This document shows positions 1 through 7,895 of a DNA stretch of 64,000 nucleotides, piece by piece (position 1 is the first letter of the stretch; each line of letters starts with the position of its first letter). Origin of the DNA: Aureimonas pseudogalii (GTDB lineage Bacteria; Pseudomonadota; Alphaproteobacteria; Rhizobiales; Rhizobiaceae). Where the stretch lies: NCBI RefSeq assembly GCF_014196835.1, contig NZ_JACIEK010000010.1:1-64000 (forward strand), in the 5' to 3' direction. Both the position numbers and the translations under genes were made by a program. The notes under the pieces are model-generated. The model searched no databases and was not told the origin of the DNA. It saw only the letters and a program-made list of their open reading frames with translations.

Positions 1-387
1 GGGACATCGCAGAATCTCGGGTTCATTGCCAATCCCGCGATATGTCGCCCGCACCCAAAATGGCCCATCAACTTCACACAGTTTGCGGGAGAACCCAAAA
101 TTGGGGCGGCTTATACTATTGGCATCTCCCCACGATGAAGGGCGCTCGAGTTGTCGAATTGGGCCACTCGGCAGACGCTTTGCGCTTGAAAGAGACGATG
201 GCAGCGGCGATCAAGGATCGCGCGCCGCTCGGCGCGTCGATCTTCTTGGGAGACGCCTTCCCGTTCTCGGCGGTGCCGATGGTCCGCATCTGGCTGCCGA
301 TGGATCGAAGATGTCCTCGCCATCGTCTTCGTGGGTGCCGGCATCCGCTGGCGCCTGATCCCCCGATCCCGTTCGCCGGAGACGACC
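1..387 (+). other. Upstream stretch with a possible broken coding remnant
   Basis: No intact gene is supported here. One forward frame (about 135-305) reads like a protein, with a segment such as ARVVELGHSADALRLKE. A second forward frame (about 302-380) continues with DVLAIVFVGAGIRWRL. The switch of frame near 300 suggests a decayed gene, but I do not recognise the family. The second frame is the one used by the DHDPS-family gene that follows. Confidence 0.25.
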
Positions 388-1287
388 TTGCGACAGACCT
401 CACCCTTCCATGGCCTGTCGGCCTTCCCCATCACGCCCGCCGACGAGCAGGGCCGCGTCGATACCGAAACGCTTTCTCGTCTCGTGGAGCGGCTCTGCGG
501 CGCGGACGTGGACTCCATCGGGCTTCTGGGCTCGACCGGCATCTACGCCTACCTGTCGCGGAGCGAACGCCGGCGTGCGATCGAGGCAGCGGTGGAATGC
601 GTGGGCGGGCGCGTGCCGCTCGTGGTCGGCGTCGGAGCGCTGCGCACGATGGAGGCCTGCGATCTCGCACGGGATGCGGAGGCCGCAGGCGCCGATGCGC
701 TGCTGATGGCCCCCGTCTCCTATACGCCACTGACCCAGGACGAGGCCTTCGAGCACTATCGCTCGGTGACGCAGGCGTCCGGCCTGCCACTCTGCATCTA
801 CGACAATCCCGGCACCACGCACTTCACGTTCGGCTTGCCGCTCCTGGAGCGGCTCGACCGCCTCCCGTCGGTGCAGGCCGTGAAGATGCCGCCGCCCGCC
901 GATGGCGACTATGCGGGCGAGATCGCCGAGTTGCGTCGCCGTACGGGTCTTGCGGTCGGCTACAGCGGCGACTGGGGGACGGCGGACGCCGTGCTGGCGG
1001 GAGCGGACGCCTTCTACAGCGTCCTCGGCGGCACGCTGCCCGATCCGGTCGCCGCCCTCGTCCGTGCCGCGCAATCCGGCGACGTGGGGAATGCTCGTCG
1101 TCTCGACGCAGAACTGGCCCCTCTTTGGAAGACCTTCCGAACCTATGGCAGTCTTCGCGTGATGTACGTGCTCCTCGACATCCTCGGGCTCGGACACTCG
1201 GCGCCGCCGCGCCCGATCCTGCCGCTCGGAGCCGAGGCTCGCCGCGAAGTCCTGGCCGCGGCAGAGCCTCTGCTCGTCGCCGGATGA
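388..1287 (+). CDS. Dihydrodipicolinate synthase (DapA/NanA) family aldolase or lyase
   Basis: About 299 residues, the usual length of the DHDPS/N-acetylneuraminate lyase family of TIM-barrel class I aldolases. The tyrosine (Y138 in YDNPG) and Schiff-base lysine (K166 in AVKMP) are spaced as in the family. The usual GTTGE motif is replaced by GSTGI, so it is unlikely to be the housekeeping lysine-pathway DapA; the substrate is unknown. The TTG at 388 is chosen because a GGAGA sits 5 bases upstream and the alignable part (FHGLSAFPITP) begins just after it. An ATG at 331 is possible but adds a basic extension. It stands alone, with transposase debris downstream. Confidence 0.85.
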   Translation: MRQTSPFHGLSAFPITPADEQGRVDTETLSRLVERLCGADVDSIGLLGSTGIYAYLSRSERRRAIEAAVECVGGRVPLVVGVGALRTMEACDLARDAEAAGADALLMAPVSYTPLTQDEAFEHYRSVTQASGLPLCIYDNPGTTHFTFGLPLLERLDRLPSVQAVKMPPPADGDYAGEIAELRRRTGLAVGYSGDWGTADAVLAGADAFYSVLGGTLPDPVAALVRAAQSGDVGNARRLDAELAPLWKTFRTYGSLRVMYVLLDILGLGHSAPPRPILPLGAEARREVLAAAEPLLVAG

Positions 1288-1327
1288 CGGGTCGTCCGCC
1301 GACGTCGCGTCGCTTCGGGGGACGCGA

Positions 1328-1456
1328 TCAGGTCCATGCTGCGAGGATGGAAACGAGGGCGAGGCCTGCGAGGTCGTTGCGGCAAAGCGATCGTACCGGG
1401 TCGCAATGCGCCTCCCGTTGTCGAGGCGACAGACCCGTCGCTCGATGACGTTCAGG
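1328..1456 (-). mobile_element. Remnant of an IS5-family transposase C-terminus
   Basis: Read on the minus strand, one frame gives NVIERRVCRL then RRIATRYDRFAAT. This resembles the typical IS5-family ending NVIERFF..RL..RRIATRYDK. The next frame gives DLAGLALVSILAAW, like the final FLAA.YLASI..W segment. The frame change and missing catalytic domain mark it as a decayed end fragment. No terminal repeats were found. Confidence 0.6.
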
Positions 1457-1530
1457 CGCCTCGAGGCTCTCGGCTCGAGGGTGGAACGGCTTGGCTGTCA
1501 GCGAAGGGGACGACGGCCCGATGCGCCTTT

Positions 1531-1625
1531 GCCTCAGCCAGTTGCGCATGGACATGATCATGGCCTTCGTAGCGGAAGCGTCTGACGGTCGCATCCTCGA
1601 TGGTGCGGTTCATCCTCGACATCCG
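1531..1625 (-). mobile_element. Remnant of an IS481-type integrase core
   Basis: The minus strand reads RMNRTIEDATVRRFRY then GHDHVHAQLAEA. This closely resembles the conserved ERMNRTIKDATVKRFHY..HDQL..HLA segment of IS481-type transposases, around the last catalytic glutamate. Only about 30 residues survive, and the sequence then diverges toward the IS5 remnant next to it. Both pieces lie on the same strand. Confidence 0.6.
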
Positions 1626-1827
1626 GCAACCTGGATATGCCGTGCCGCTGGAGGCACCGATGCCGCCTCGAAGGGCCGATCCACACCATCAAGGAGCCGA
1701 CGAGGGTGCAAGCTCGGCGATCTGGAAGCAATGAGCAGCGAAGGCTTGGATATGAGCGTGTCGTTCGAGCTCCGGCATTTCGATGATCGACCGCCTTGCC
1801 GGGTTTGCGATAGGATCTTGTTTGACC

Positions 1828-2301
1828 TCAATGGATCAATTCATCAGTGCTCATCAACAGATCCGGATGTTTCGTCAGATTGTGGCATATCTTTATCAGT
1901 GCACCTGCCAATATCGCGATCTCCGCATCGCCCATCGCTTCCAACCCCTGGATGATGACGTCATCCAAGACAGGAGAAACTGTTTCGAAGACGGCAATGC
2001 CTTCAGCCGTCGGATTGACGATGATCGCGTGTTCGTCCGGTCCCGTGACCCGAGCGATCAATCCGTCTTTCTCGAGCTGTTCCAGCGAGGCCGAGAGGGT
2101 CATGGCCGTCATGGCCAGGCGCGCTGCCAAATTCCACTCGGTGGAGGCTCGATGCTGGATGACGCAGTCGAGAACTCGAATTTGGTCCGTCGAAAGGCCC
2201 ATATCGGCCTCGGAGAGTTTCTTGTCGCACATTTGTTGAAAAAGCCGCGCGCAGTCCGCCAATAGAAAACCAAACGCGTTCGCTGAAGTGAACTGAGACA
2301 T
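1828..2301 (-). CDS. MarR-family transcriptional regulator
   Basis: 157 residues from the chosen ATG, typical of MarR proteins. The winged-helix core is visible: LSTDQIRVLDCVIQ, then WNLAARLAMTAMTLSASLEQLEKDGLIARV and a basic wing. The usual D.RD/R.. wing residues are changed to GPDEHAIIVNPT, so the wing is atypical. Two ATGs, at 2313 and 2301, are both plausible, and neither has a strong ribosome binding site. No neighbouring target gene is obvious; the next gene upstream, a Crp-type regulator, runs in the same direction. Confidence 0.8.
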   Translation of the reverse strand: MSQFTSANAFGFLLADCARLFQQMCDKKLSEADMGLSTDQIRVLDCVIQHRASTEWNLAARLAMTAMTLSASLEQLEKDGLIARVTGPDEHAIIVNPTAEGIAVFETVSPVLDDVIIQGLEAMGDAEIAILAGALIKICHNLTKHPDLLMSTDELIH

Positions 2302-2380
2302 ACGGGATTGCATTCGAGGTTGGTGCGTTGCCGATATCGACGTCGACGGACGCCCGGTCGAAGGATGGATCGTCGTTCCG

Positions 2381-3142
2381 TCACACCGTGGTTGGTGCCG
2401 GTCCCGCCGGGTCGGCATCCGACGGGGTGGCGGATCCGATCAACCGTTCGTACTCGGCTTCCGGCACGCCGTAGCAGCCGCCGGCCAGGTCCAGGAGCCC
2501 TTCGCGATTGAGGACCTGGATGCAGGCGCGGGTGGCCTTGATCAAGCCGACCCCCTCCAGAATGTGGATCTCGTTCGTCACGCCCGAGCGGCGCACGCCC
2601 AGCATCAGCGACAGGAACTCGTGCGTCAGCGGCAGGTCGTCGCCGTCGAGTCGGTCGTGCGACATCAGGATCCAGCGCGCCAGACGCTCGTTGATGTTGT
2701 AGCGCCCGTTCGCCAGCGCCGACTGCGAGAGCTGCACCTCGTAGGTGTGGATGTAGCGCAGGAGCAGATGGCGAAGGGCGAGGTCGTCTTTCAACGCGTC
2801 CTTCAAAGCCGCCGCGGGCATCCGCAGCCCTGCTCCGGCCGCCTGCATGAAGGTGCGCTGCGGTGTCCGGTCGACCTCGTGAACGACATGGAAGCCGGAC
2901 AGCCCCTCGCGTCCGATATGCCCGACTTCGATCTCTTCCCCGTCGGTGTGGCTGGTGGCGACGATGGAGGCCAGTCCGCTCTCGAGGAAGTGGACGTGTT
3001 CGGTCGGCTCGTTGCTCTCCACCAGAACCGCCTTGGTCGGCAGCGGCACCTCTTCCAGATGCGGCTGGAGCTTGGCGAAGCTCTCGTCCGGAAGAGCCTT
3101 CAGCAGCAGATTGCGGACGCTGGTACGAGAAACGGGGGCCAT
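2381..3142 (-). CDS. Crp/Fnr-family transcriptional regulator
   Basis: 253 residues: an N-terminal cyclic-nucleotide-binding-like beta-roll (about 20-120, with FLESGLASIVATS and EVGHIGREGLSG), then a C-terminal helix-turn-helix (LTHEFLSLMLGVRRSGVTN). The HTH and LMLGVRR resemble the many rhizobial Crp-type regulators that lack the FNR cysteines; none of the N-terminal FNR cysteines is present, so oxygen sensing by an Fe-S cluster is unlikely. The start at 3142 has an AAGGAG-type ribosome binding site. A 12-base palindrome lies 113 bases upstream and could be a regulatory site. Confidence 0.88.
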   Translation of the reverse strand: MAPVSRTSVRNLLLKALPDESFAKLQPHLEEVPLPTKAVLVESNEPTEHVHFLESGLASIVATSHTDGEEIEVGHIGREGLSGFHVVHEVDRTPQRTFMQAAGAGLRMPAAALKDALKDDLALRHLLLRYIHTYEVQLSQSALANGRYNINERLARWILMSHDRLDGDDLPLTHEFLSLMLGVRRSGVTNEIHILEGVGLIKATRACIQVLNREGLLDLAGGCYGVPEAEYERLIGSATPSDADPAGPAPTTV

Positions 3143-3251
3143 GATCCGCTCCTTCGGGGAGGAGCCCGATCTCGGCACCCCAACTCGCAGGTGCGCGACA
3201 GGTGATCGGCAGCTTATGCGGGAAGGATGCGTCTTCCTCCAGATACCACGC

Positions 3252-3271
3252 GGGAACCGTACGGTTCTGAC
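3252..3271. promoter_or_regulatory. Palindromic element, copy 1 of 2
   Basis: GGGAACCGTACGGTTCTGAC, containing the perfect palindrome AACCGTACGGTT at 3255-3266. It lies upstream of the Crp-type gene. On the other strand at 5914-5933 a 20-base match differs at one position only. The Crp-type protein is one candidate binder, by inference only. Confidence 0.4.
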
Positions 3272-3351
3272 ATTTCGGCCCGGCGGGGGAGGGGACCGGG
3301 CCCGACGTATGACGCCCGATCCTTTTGTCTGACGCCCGATCCCTTTGTCCG

Positions 3352-3639
3352 TTAGCGTACCCTTCTCGATGCCTGGTGGCTCCAGCGGCATCGCCATGCT
3401 TTTCTGACCATTCCGCCATGCGGGCGGAGAAAGATGGGTCGCTCCCCGCGTTCGATCTCGACCGGCCCTCGGTCATCGTCACCGGCGATCCTTGCGCGCG
3501 TCGTGGACCCGTCCTCCTGCGGACGGCACTCCGGCGGGCAGTCGATCCGCCGCCCCCGGTGGACCGGATTGAGATCGAGGATGGGCGAAGGCTCGACAAA
3601 GTCGAAATCGATGCGCTGCATGTTGTCGGCGCTGCTCAT
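3352..3639 (-). CDS. Hypothetical protein, weakly supported
   Basis: An open frame of 95 codons starting MSSADNMQRIDFDFVEPS, with an internal ATG at 3621. It has no recognisable domain. The first 45 residues have normal composition with acidic and hydrophobic positions, but the rest is arginine-rich, like a chance frame in GC-rich DNA. No convincing ribosome binding site is visible. It fills the gap between the Crp-type gene and the DUF6894 gene, and may be non-coding. Confidence 0.3.
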   Translation of the reverse strand: MSSADNMQRIDFDFVEPSPILDLNPVHRGRRIDCPPECRPQEDGSTTRARIAGDDDRGPVEIERGERPIFLRPHGGMVRKAWRCRWSHQASRRVR

Positions 3640-3749
3640 GATGGACTTCGCGGTCGAGGGCCAATGCTCCCACCGCCAGGCTAGCAGCTCCACTTGGTGG
3701 CGCTAACTTGGCGATAGCCTCAGACGCGTTTTGGACGACGGACTCTTCG

Positions 3750-3992
3750 ATGCGATACTTCCTGCATATCTGGACTGGCAAAACTCGGATCGAGGACCTG
3801 GAAGGAGCGGAGTACCCGGACCTTGCCGCAGCCCGGCGCGAGGCGGTCAGAGGCGTGCGGGATCTCCTCGCCGAACGCTTGAAGCGCGGCGATGTTCTCG
3901 ATGGCCAGTCCATCGAGATCTGCGACGAGAACGACCGCCTCGTCGACACGATCCTCTTCAGGGACGAGTTGCGCCTGCCGAAGGGCGATTAG
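3750..3992 (+). CDS. DUF6894-type small protein
   Basis: 80 residues beginning MRYFLHIWTGKTRIEDLEG. The pattern M(P)RY(F/Y)xH....D.EG.E.PDLAAAR.EA and the later DE...RV.T..F resemble the short DUF6894 proteins common in Hyphomicrobiales, whose function is unknown. An in-frame ATG at 3708 is rejected because family members start directly before RY(F/Y). The 3' end overlaps the convergent gene at 3989 by 4 bases. A second member lies at 5594-5845. Confidence 0.75.
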   Translation: MRYFLHIWTGKTRIEDLEGAEYPDLAAARREAVRGVRDLLAERLKRGDVLDGQSIEICDENDRLVDTILFRDELRLPKGD

Positions 3993-4234
3993 AGCGGAGA
4001 GGGGACGCCGCGGTCGTCCAGCCCGTACAGACGACGAACGGACACCGACCTGTCCTGCGGACCGAGCCCGCAGGTCCGGAAGGCGATCGGCGCGGCCAGT
4101 TCGCAGGCGCTGTCGAGCGTGCGCCCCGCCTTGACCAGTTCGTCGGCCTGCTCCTCCCAACGCCGGATCTCATCGGGCGCGGGGCTCATGACCAGCCCGA
4201 AGCGACGGGCGAGCAGGTCCTTTCGGCTCGGCAT
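3989..4234 (-). CDS. Hypothetical protein of 81 residues
   Basis: Starts MPSRKDLLARRFGLVMSPAP and continues with an amphipathic helix-rich segment (EIRRWEEQADELVKAG) and two cysteines. I do not recognise a domain. The ATG at 4234 has a GGAGG eight bases upstream, which decides the start. It is convergent with the DUF6894 gene, with tail-to-tail stop overlap. Codon usage is like the real genes nearby. Confidence 0.55.
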   Translation of the reverse strand: MPSRKDLLARRFGLVMSPAPDEIRRWEEQADELVKAGRTLDSACELAAPIAFRTCGLGPQDRSVSVRRLYGLDDRGVPSPL

Positions 4235-4408
4235 GACGGCGTCCTCCATCCTCGATGTCCGATCGATCTTGGTCGCCGAGCCTCGCTCTTCAAACGCGCC
4301 GACCCGCTTCGTACAGGACCGTACCAAGCGGACCTTCGACCCGTTTGGGCTCGATTGGGACGCCAGGACTGCGGCACACTGGAATGGATCGCCAACGGAG
4401 TGATGATC

Positions 4409-4684
4409 ATGACATCGAGCATCCGGCGAACCGACTGCCTTCGCCTCGCCCACGCTCTGCGGCTGGCCGCGCATCAGACGGGTGCTGAAGCGGCGAGGGC
4501 TGCGACGCCGATCGGCAGCATCCCCATCGCCGCCGATCTCGTTGCCGAGACCGCGGCCGTGCTGGAGGCGATCGGGGGGGCGACCGACGCCGCTTCTGCC
4601 CGGCTTCTCGACGTTCGAGACCGGCTGCTGGAAGCACTGGCCTCCTCAGCTCGACCGATCGTGGCTTCGAGACGAGGGGTCTGA
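4409..4684 (+). CDS. Hypothetical helical protein of 91 residues
   Basis: Alanine-rich and probably all-helical: the chain runs through CLRLAHALRLAAHQTGAEAA, a short loop (TPIGSIPIAADL) and a second helix ending RDRLLEALASSA. No family was recognised. A GGAG at 4397-4400 precedes the ATG at 4409 by 8 bases; an ATG at 4403 is in the same frame. It is divergent from the gene at 3989-4234, with about 170 bases between starts. Confidence 0.5.
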   Translation: MTSSIRRTDCLRLAHALRLAAHQTGAEAARAATPIGSIPIAADLVAETAAVLEAIGGATDAASARLLDVRDRLLEALASSARPIVASRRGV

Positions 4685-4849
4685 CCGCCGTTCGTCCAGC
4701 CCTTCGCATCGAGGGAGATCGGCTGGCGGTCACCGACGCGTCCCGGCAGATGCGTTCGTCCGGTATCGTACGAAGCCGGATGCAAGGGTAGCGTTTGGCG
4801 GATCACTCAGGAATGCTGCGTAAAACTCCTCTGTCGGAAGGAACCTTCG

Positions 4850-5377
4850 ATGGACAGCGATGTCATCACCCGCGATCGGTCGGCCGCTTTGCAGCTCGGC
4901 CACCTCGCTTCTTCGAACAAGCCGCAGCCGGGCAGCGCGCCCGCCTCTCCCTCGCTTCTTCCTCTCGCCCTTTCCACCGCCCAGGCGATCCGGGCCTTGC
5001 TCGGCCTGAAGCTCGCGCCGCTGGGTTTGTCGTCCGGCCAGGACCGGTTGCTGATCGTCCTCTCCCGTCATCCGCGGATGAGCGTCTCCGCCCTGGCCAG
5101 CGAACTCGGCGTTCGTCCCTCGACGGTTTCCAAGATGGCGGACCGGTTGATCGACAAGCAGCTCGTGCAACGATCGGATGACCCGGTGGACCGGCGTCGA
5201 AGCTTTCTCGATCTCACGGCGCAAGGCCATCGGCTGACAGAGCAGGTTGCGGCGGTGTGCGACAATGTCGAGGCCGAACTGACCGCCGCCGTGGAGGACG
5301 AGGAGATCGGCACGATGCTGAAAGGCGTCGCCCTTCTCAACGGAACGGTCCACCAGCGCCTTCGGCGGCTTCGGTGA
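4850..5377 (+). CDS. MarR-family transcriptional regulator
   Basis: 175 residues. The winged-helix domain occupies about 60-140: LSSGQDRLLIVLSRHPRMSV, then ALASELGVRPSTVSKMADRL and the classic wing DDPVDRRRSFLDLTAQG, giving a much more typical MarR wing than the regulator at 1828. The first 35 residues are a variable extension. A GGAAGGAACC ribosome binding site precedes the ATG. Its stop overlaps the GTG of the following DUF2934 gene, so the two are probably translated from one message. Ligand and targets are unknown. Confidence 0.87.
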   Translation: MDSDVITRDRSAALQLGHLASSNKPQPGSAPASPSLLPLALSTAQAIRALLGLKLAPLGLSSGQDRLLIVLSRHPRMSVSALASELGVRPSTVSKMADRLIDKQLVQRSDDPVDRRRSFLDLTAQGHRLTEQVAAVCDNVEAELTAAVEDEEIGTMLKGVALLNGTVHQRLRRLR

Positions 5378-5586
5378 GCGAGCCGCTTCTGGAGGGCGCG
5401 GCCTGCTCGATCGCGACCGGCAACCTCGAGGACAGCACGCGGCGGGTTCGGGACCGCGCCTATTTTCTTTGGGAGAAGGCGGGACGCCCCTGCGGACGCG
5501 AGCACGAGTTCTGGGCTCGAGCCTCGCTCGAGATCGAAGGCGAGTCCCGGCCGACGGAAGACCCCGACCGGATCGTTGCGCGTTAG
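5374..5586 (+). CDS. DUF2934-type small protein
   Basis: 70 residues from a GTG that overlaps the stop of the upstream MarR gene (GTGA). The motif RDRAYFLWEKAGRPCGREHE followed by FWARA is the hallmark of DUF2934 (RAY.LWE..G.P.G....HW..A), a short protein of unknown role often found beside stress and regulatory genes in rhizobia. An upstream ATG in the same frame would lie inside the MarR gene and is less likely. Translational coupling to the regulator is suggested by the 4-base overlap. Confidence 0.7.
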   Translation: MSEPLLEGAACSIATGNLEDSTRRVRDRAYFLWEKAGRPCGREHEFWARASLEIEGESRPTEDPDRIVAR

Positions 5587-5593
5587 GAGATCG

Positions 5594-5845
5594 CTAGAGC
5601 TTCGTGCTCGGCTCGCGCTGGCTGAGGACGGTCGAGAAGGGCACGCGGGCCAGCACTTGGTGCGTCTCGTCCAGCACCTCGAAGGCCTCGTGCGAGATGT
5701 CCCAGCCCGACCGCACCGCCACCGCCATGATCTCGCGCGCGGCATCGACGGCCTCGGTCAGCGCCGCCGCGAGGTCGGGATGCTCGCTGCCTTCGTGGTC
5801 GAGGACCACTCCGTCGCCTTTGATCTGGTTGAAATAGTACCGCAT
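5594..5845 (-). CDS. DUF6894-type small protein, second copy
   Basis: 83 residues starting MRYYFNQIKGDGVVLDHEG, then SEHPDLAAALTEAVDAAREI and a C-terminal EVLDETHQVLARVPF. It shares the RY(Y/F)..-D.EG.E.PDLAAA plan with the protein at 3750-3992. The ATG at 5845 is preferred over 5893 because the family begins there. Convergent with the DUF2934 gene. A palindromic element shared with the region upstream of the Crp-type gene lies about 70 bases upstream. Confidence 0.75.
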   Translation of the reverse strand: MRYYFNQIKGDGVVLDHEGSEHPDLAAALTEAVDAAREIMAVAVRSGWDISHEAFEVLDETHQVLARVPFSTVLSQREPSTKL

Positions 5846-5913
5846 CGTGGGTCGCCTCGCCGGTGCAGGCTCGCACGCGGCTACCAGTGTCATGACGCGA
5901 AGGGCTTTGCACG

Positions 5914-5933
5914 GTCAGAACCGTACGCTTCCC
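5914..5933. promoter_or_regulatory. Palindromic element, copy 2 of 2
   Basis: Read on the minus strand this is GGGAAGCGTACGGTTCTGAC, matching 19 of 20 bases of the element at 3252-3271. It lies upstream of the minus-strand DUF6894 gene. Its position and conservation suggest a protein-binding site rather than chance. Confidence 0.4.
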
Positions 5934-5996
5934 TGCGACGCGAGAACTCGAAGGGGGTCCGCAGCCTGTACTTGAAATGATGAACGCTTCTGCGGG

Positions 5997-6386
5997 GTGA
6001 ACAAGATCAGACGCACCCTGTCCCGACATCTGGGTCCGGCGTCCGAAGCCGTCGATATCGGCATCGACGACCTTGAAAACGGCCCGTTCTGCCCCCGTCC
6101 GACGCGATCCAATTCAACCTTTCGCACAGCCACGAGATCGGCGTCGTTGCCGGGCCCGCGACGGACCGGTTGGGATCGATGTCGAGCAGAGGCGGCGTCT
6201 CGACGATCTCGATGCCCTGATCGAACCGATCCTCGCCGACGAGGAAGCGGCCCTCCTGCCGAACGAGCGTCAGACGGAGGCGATGTGCCGCTCGTGGACG
6301 CGGGAGGAAGCGGTCACGAAGGCGACCGGCCTCGGCTTGCGATACTCGCCGACCTCCTTCTCCGTTCGCGCCGATCGACGGGGACG
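5997..6386 (+). pseudogene. Frameshifted, truncated 4'-phosphopantetheinyl transferase
   Basis: Three consecutive blocks of an Sfp-type phosphopantetheinyl transferase appear in three different forward frames. The first is KIRRTLSRHLGPASEAVDIG from about 6003. The second is DAIQFNLSHSHEIGVVAG from 6101, containing the family motif FNLSHS. The third is GPVGIDVEQRR from 6163, with the GIDVE magnesium-binding motif, followed by CRSWTREEAVTKATGLGL with the W(T/S)..EA..KA.G motif. The C-terminal third is missing, and the remnant runs into the convergent sensor kinase. At least two frameshifts plus truncation make it non-functional unless the sequence is in error at both sites. Confidence 0.75.
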
Positions 6387-7895
6387 TCAGGCCGGCAGCG
6401 TCACGGCGGCACTGAGGCCCGGCGATCTCCGGCGCAGGAGAATGTCGCCGCCGTGCTGGCGGGCGATCGCTCTCGCGATCGAGAGGCCGAGCCCGGCGCC
6501 GCCCGTGTCGCGCGAGCGCGATCCTTCCAGGCGGAAGAAGGGCGCGAACACATCGTCCAGCTTGTCGGCGGGAATGCCGGGGCCGTCGTCGTCCACGACG
6601 ATCTCGACCGTGGTGCGCGTGGCGAGGATGCGAACGCGCGCCTGGCCGGCGTAGCGCGCGGCGTTCTCGACGAGGTTGCGAACGGCGCGGCGCAGGCCGT
6701 CGGGACGGCAACGATAGGGCAGACGCTCGGCGGGATCGAACGTCACGTCGTAGCCGAGTTCCGCCAGATCCTCGCAGGTGCTCTCGACCAGCGCGGCGAG
6801 ATCGACCGTGCGGGTGGCCTCGACGGTCGTCTCCTGCCGGATCAGGGACAGCGTCGCGTCGGCCATCGCCTGCATCTCGTCGATCGTCGAGAGCATCCGG
6901 CCCTGCAGGGCCGGGTCTTCCACCAGCTCGGTGCGCAGGCGCAGCGTGGTGAGAGGCGTGCGCAGGTCGTGGCTGATCGCGGCGAGCATCCGCGTGCGGT
7001 CCTCGACGAAGCGGTGGAGCCGGTCCTGCATGCGGTTGAAGGCCTCCGAGGTGCGGCGGATGTCGTCCGGGCCGCATTCGCAGAGGGGCTCCACGGCCTC
7101 GCCCCGCCCGAGGGCTTCGGCCGCCGTCGTCAGCTGGCGCAGCGGGCGGGCGATGCGCCGGGCCGTGACGGCGCCCACCAGCGCCACGAGCCCGGCCGTC
7201 AGCGCGAGGGTCATCGGCAGCGGCGTCGTCCAGATCGAGGGGACGATGTGCTTGTAGAAGGCGACGTTCAGGGCCTGCCCGTCGCTGAGCGGAACGATCA
7301 CCCCCGCGCCGTCCATCTCGGCGTAGTCGAGGTAGCGCGCCCGGGCCGGGAAGTCGGCGCCTTCCGGCCCGCCGATGGCGGCCGTGCTCCAGCTGGCGCC
7401 CTCGCGAAACACCGCGACGGTCGCGTCAGGCGCCAGAAGGAAGCTCGCCGCGGGACTGCCGACCGGGGTGTTCTCCACGCCGATGTCGAAGAGATCGTGG
7501 AGTGGCACACGAAAGCGCGCGAAGGCGTCGTCTACCCATGCGTCGATCTGCGGAGCACCGCCGGAAGAGATCCAGAACCGCGTGTATTCGGTGCTGCTGA
7601 CGCGGGCGAGCTCGCCCTTCAGCTCCGGCGGCGCCACCTCGACGAGGCGTGCGACGGCCGCGGCGCGGCTGTGCAGTTCGCTGCGCGCGGCGGTCTGGAG
7701 CGCGCTCTTGTAGCCGTCCCAGGAGACGACGAGCGAGATCGCCTGGCTCGCGAAGAAGGCGAGCAGCATCGAGGCCAGGAGCTGGATCGTCAAGCTCTTG
7801 CGCCACCAGTGCGTGACGCGCCACCGTGCGGCGGCGCCGGCCCAGAGCCGCACGCGCGGGCCCCAAAGGGAGGTGAGATCGCCGGCAAGGCTCAT
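6387..7895 (-). CDS. Two-component sensor histidine kinase, EnvZ-like layout
   Basis: 502 residues. Layout: N-terminal membrane segment (about 36-58), a periplasmic sensor region of roughly 155 residues, a second membrane segment (about 224-246), then HAMP (RRIARPLRQLTTAAEALGRG), HisKA with phosphorylated H309 in AAISHDLRTPLTTL, and the ATPase with N box (NLVENAARY), G1 (DDDGPG) and G2 (GGAGLGLS). The ATG overlaps the stop of the OmpR-type regulator by 4 bases, so the two form one operon and probably one phosphorelay. The input signal is unknown; the large periplasmic loop suggests an envelope signal. Confidence 0.92.
   Translation of the reverse strand: MSLAGDLTSLWGPRVRLWAGAAARWRVTHWWRKSLTIQLLASMLLAFFASQAISLVVSWDGYKSALQTAARSELHSRAAAVARLVEVAPPELKGELARVSSTEYTRFWISSGGAPQIDAWVDDAFARFRVPLHDLFDIGVENTPVGSPAASFLLAPDATVAVFREGASWSTAAIGGPEGADFPARARYLDYAEMDGAGVIVPLSDGQALNVAFYKHIVPSIWTTPLPMTLALTAGLVALVGAVTARRIARPLRQLTTAAEALGRGEAVEPLCECGPDDIRRTSEAFNRMQDRLHRFVEDRTRMLAAISHDLRTPLTTLRLRTELVEDPALQGRMLSTIDEMQAMADATLSLIRQETTVEATRTVDLAALVESTCEDLAELGYDVTFDPAERLPYRCRPDGLRRAVRNLVENAARYAGQARVRILATRTTVEIVVDDDGPGIPADKLDDVFAPFFRLEGSRSRDTGGAGLGLSIARAIARQHGGDILLRRRSPGLSAAVTLPA

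Noticed and set aside
1491-1955. Plus-strand open frame of 154 codons over the IS remnants
   Set aside because: It overlaps transposase-like sequence on the other strand and the end of the MarR gene; no ribosome binding site or family.
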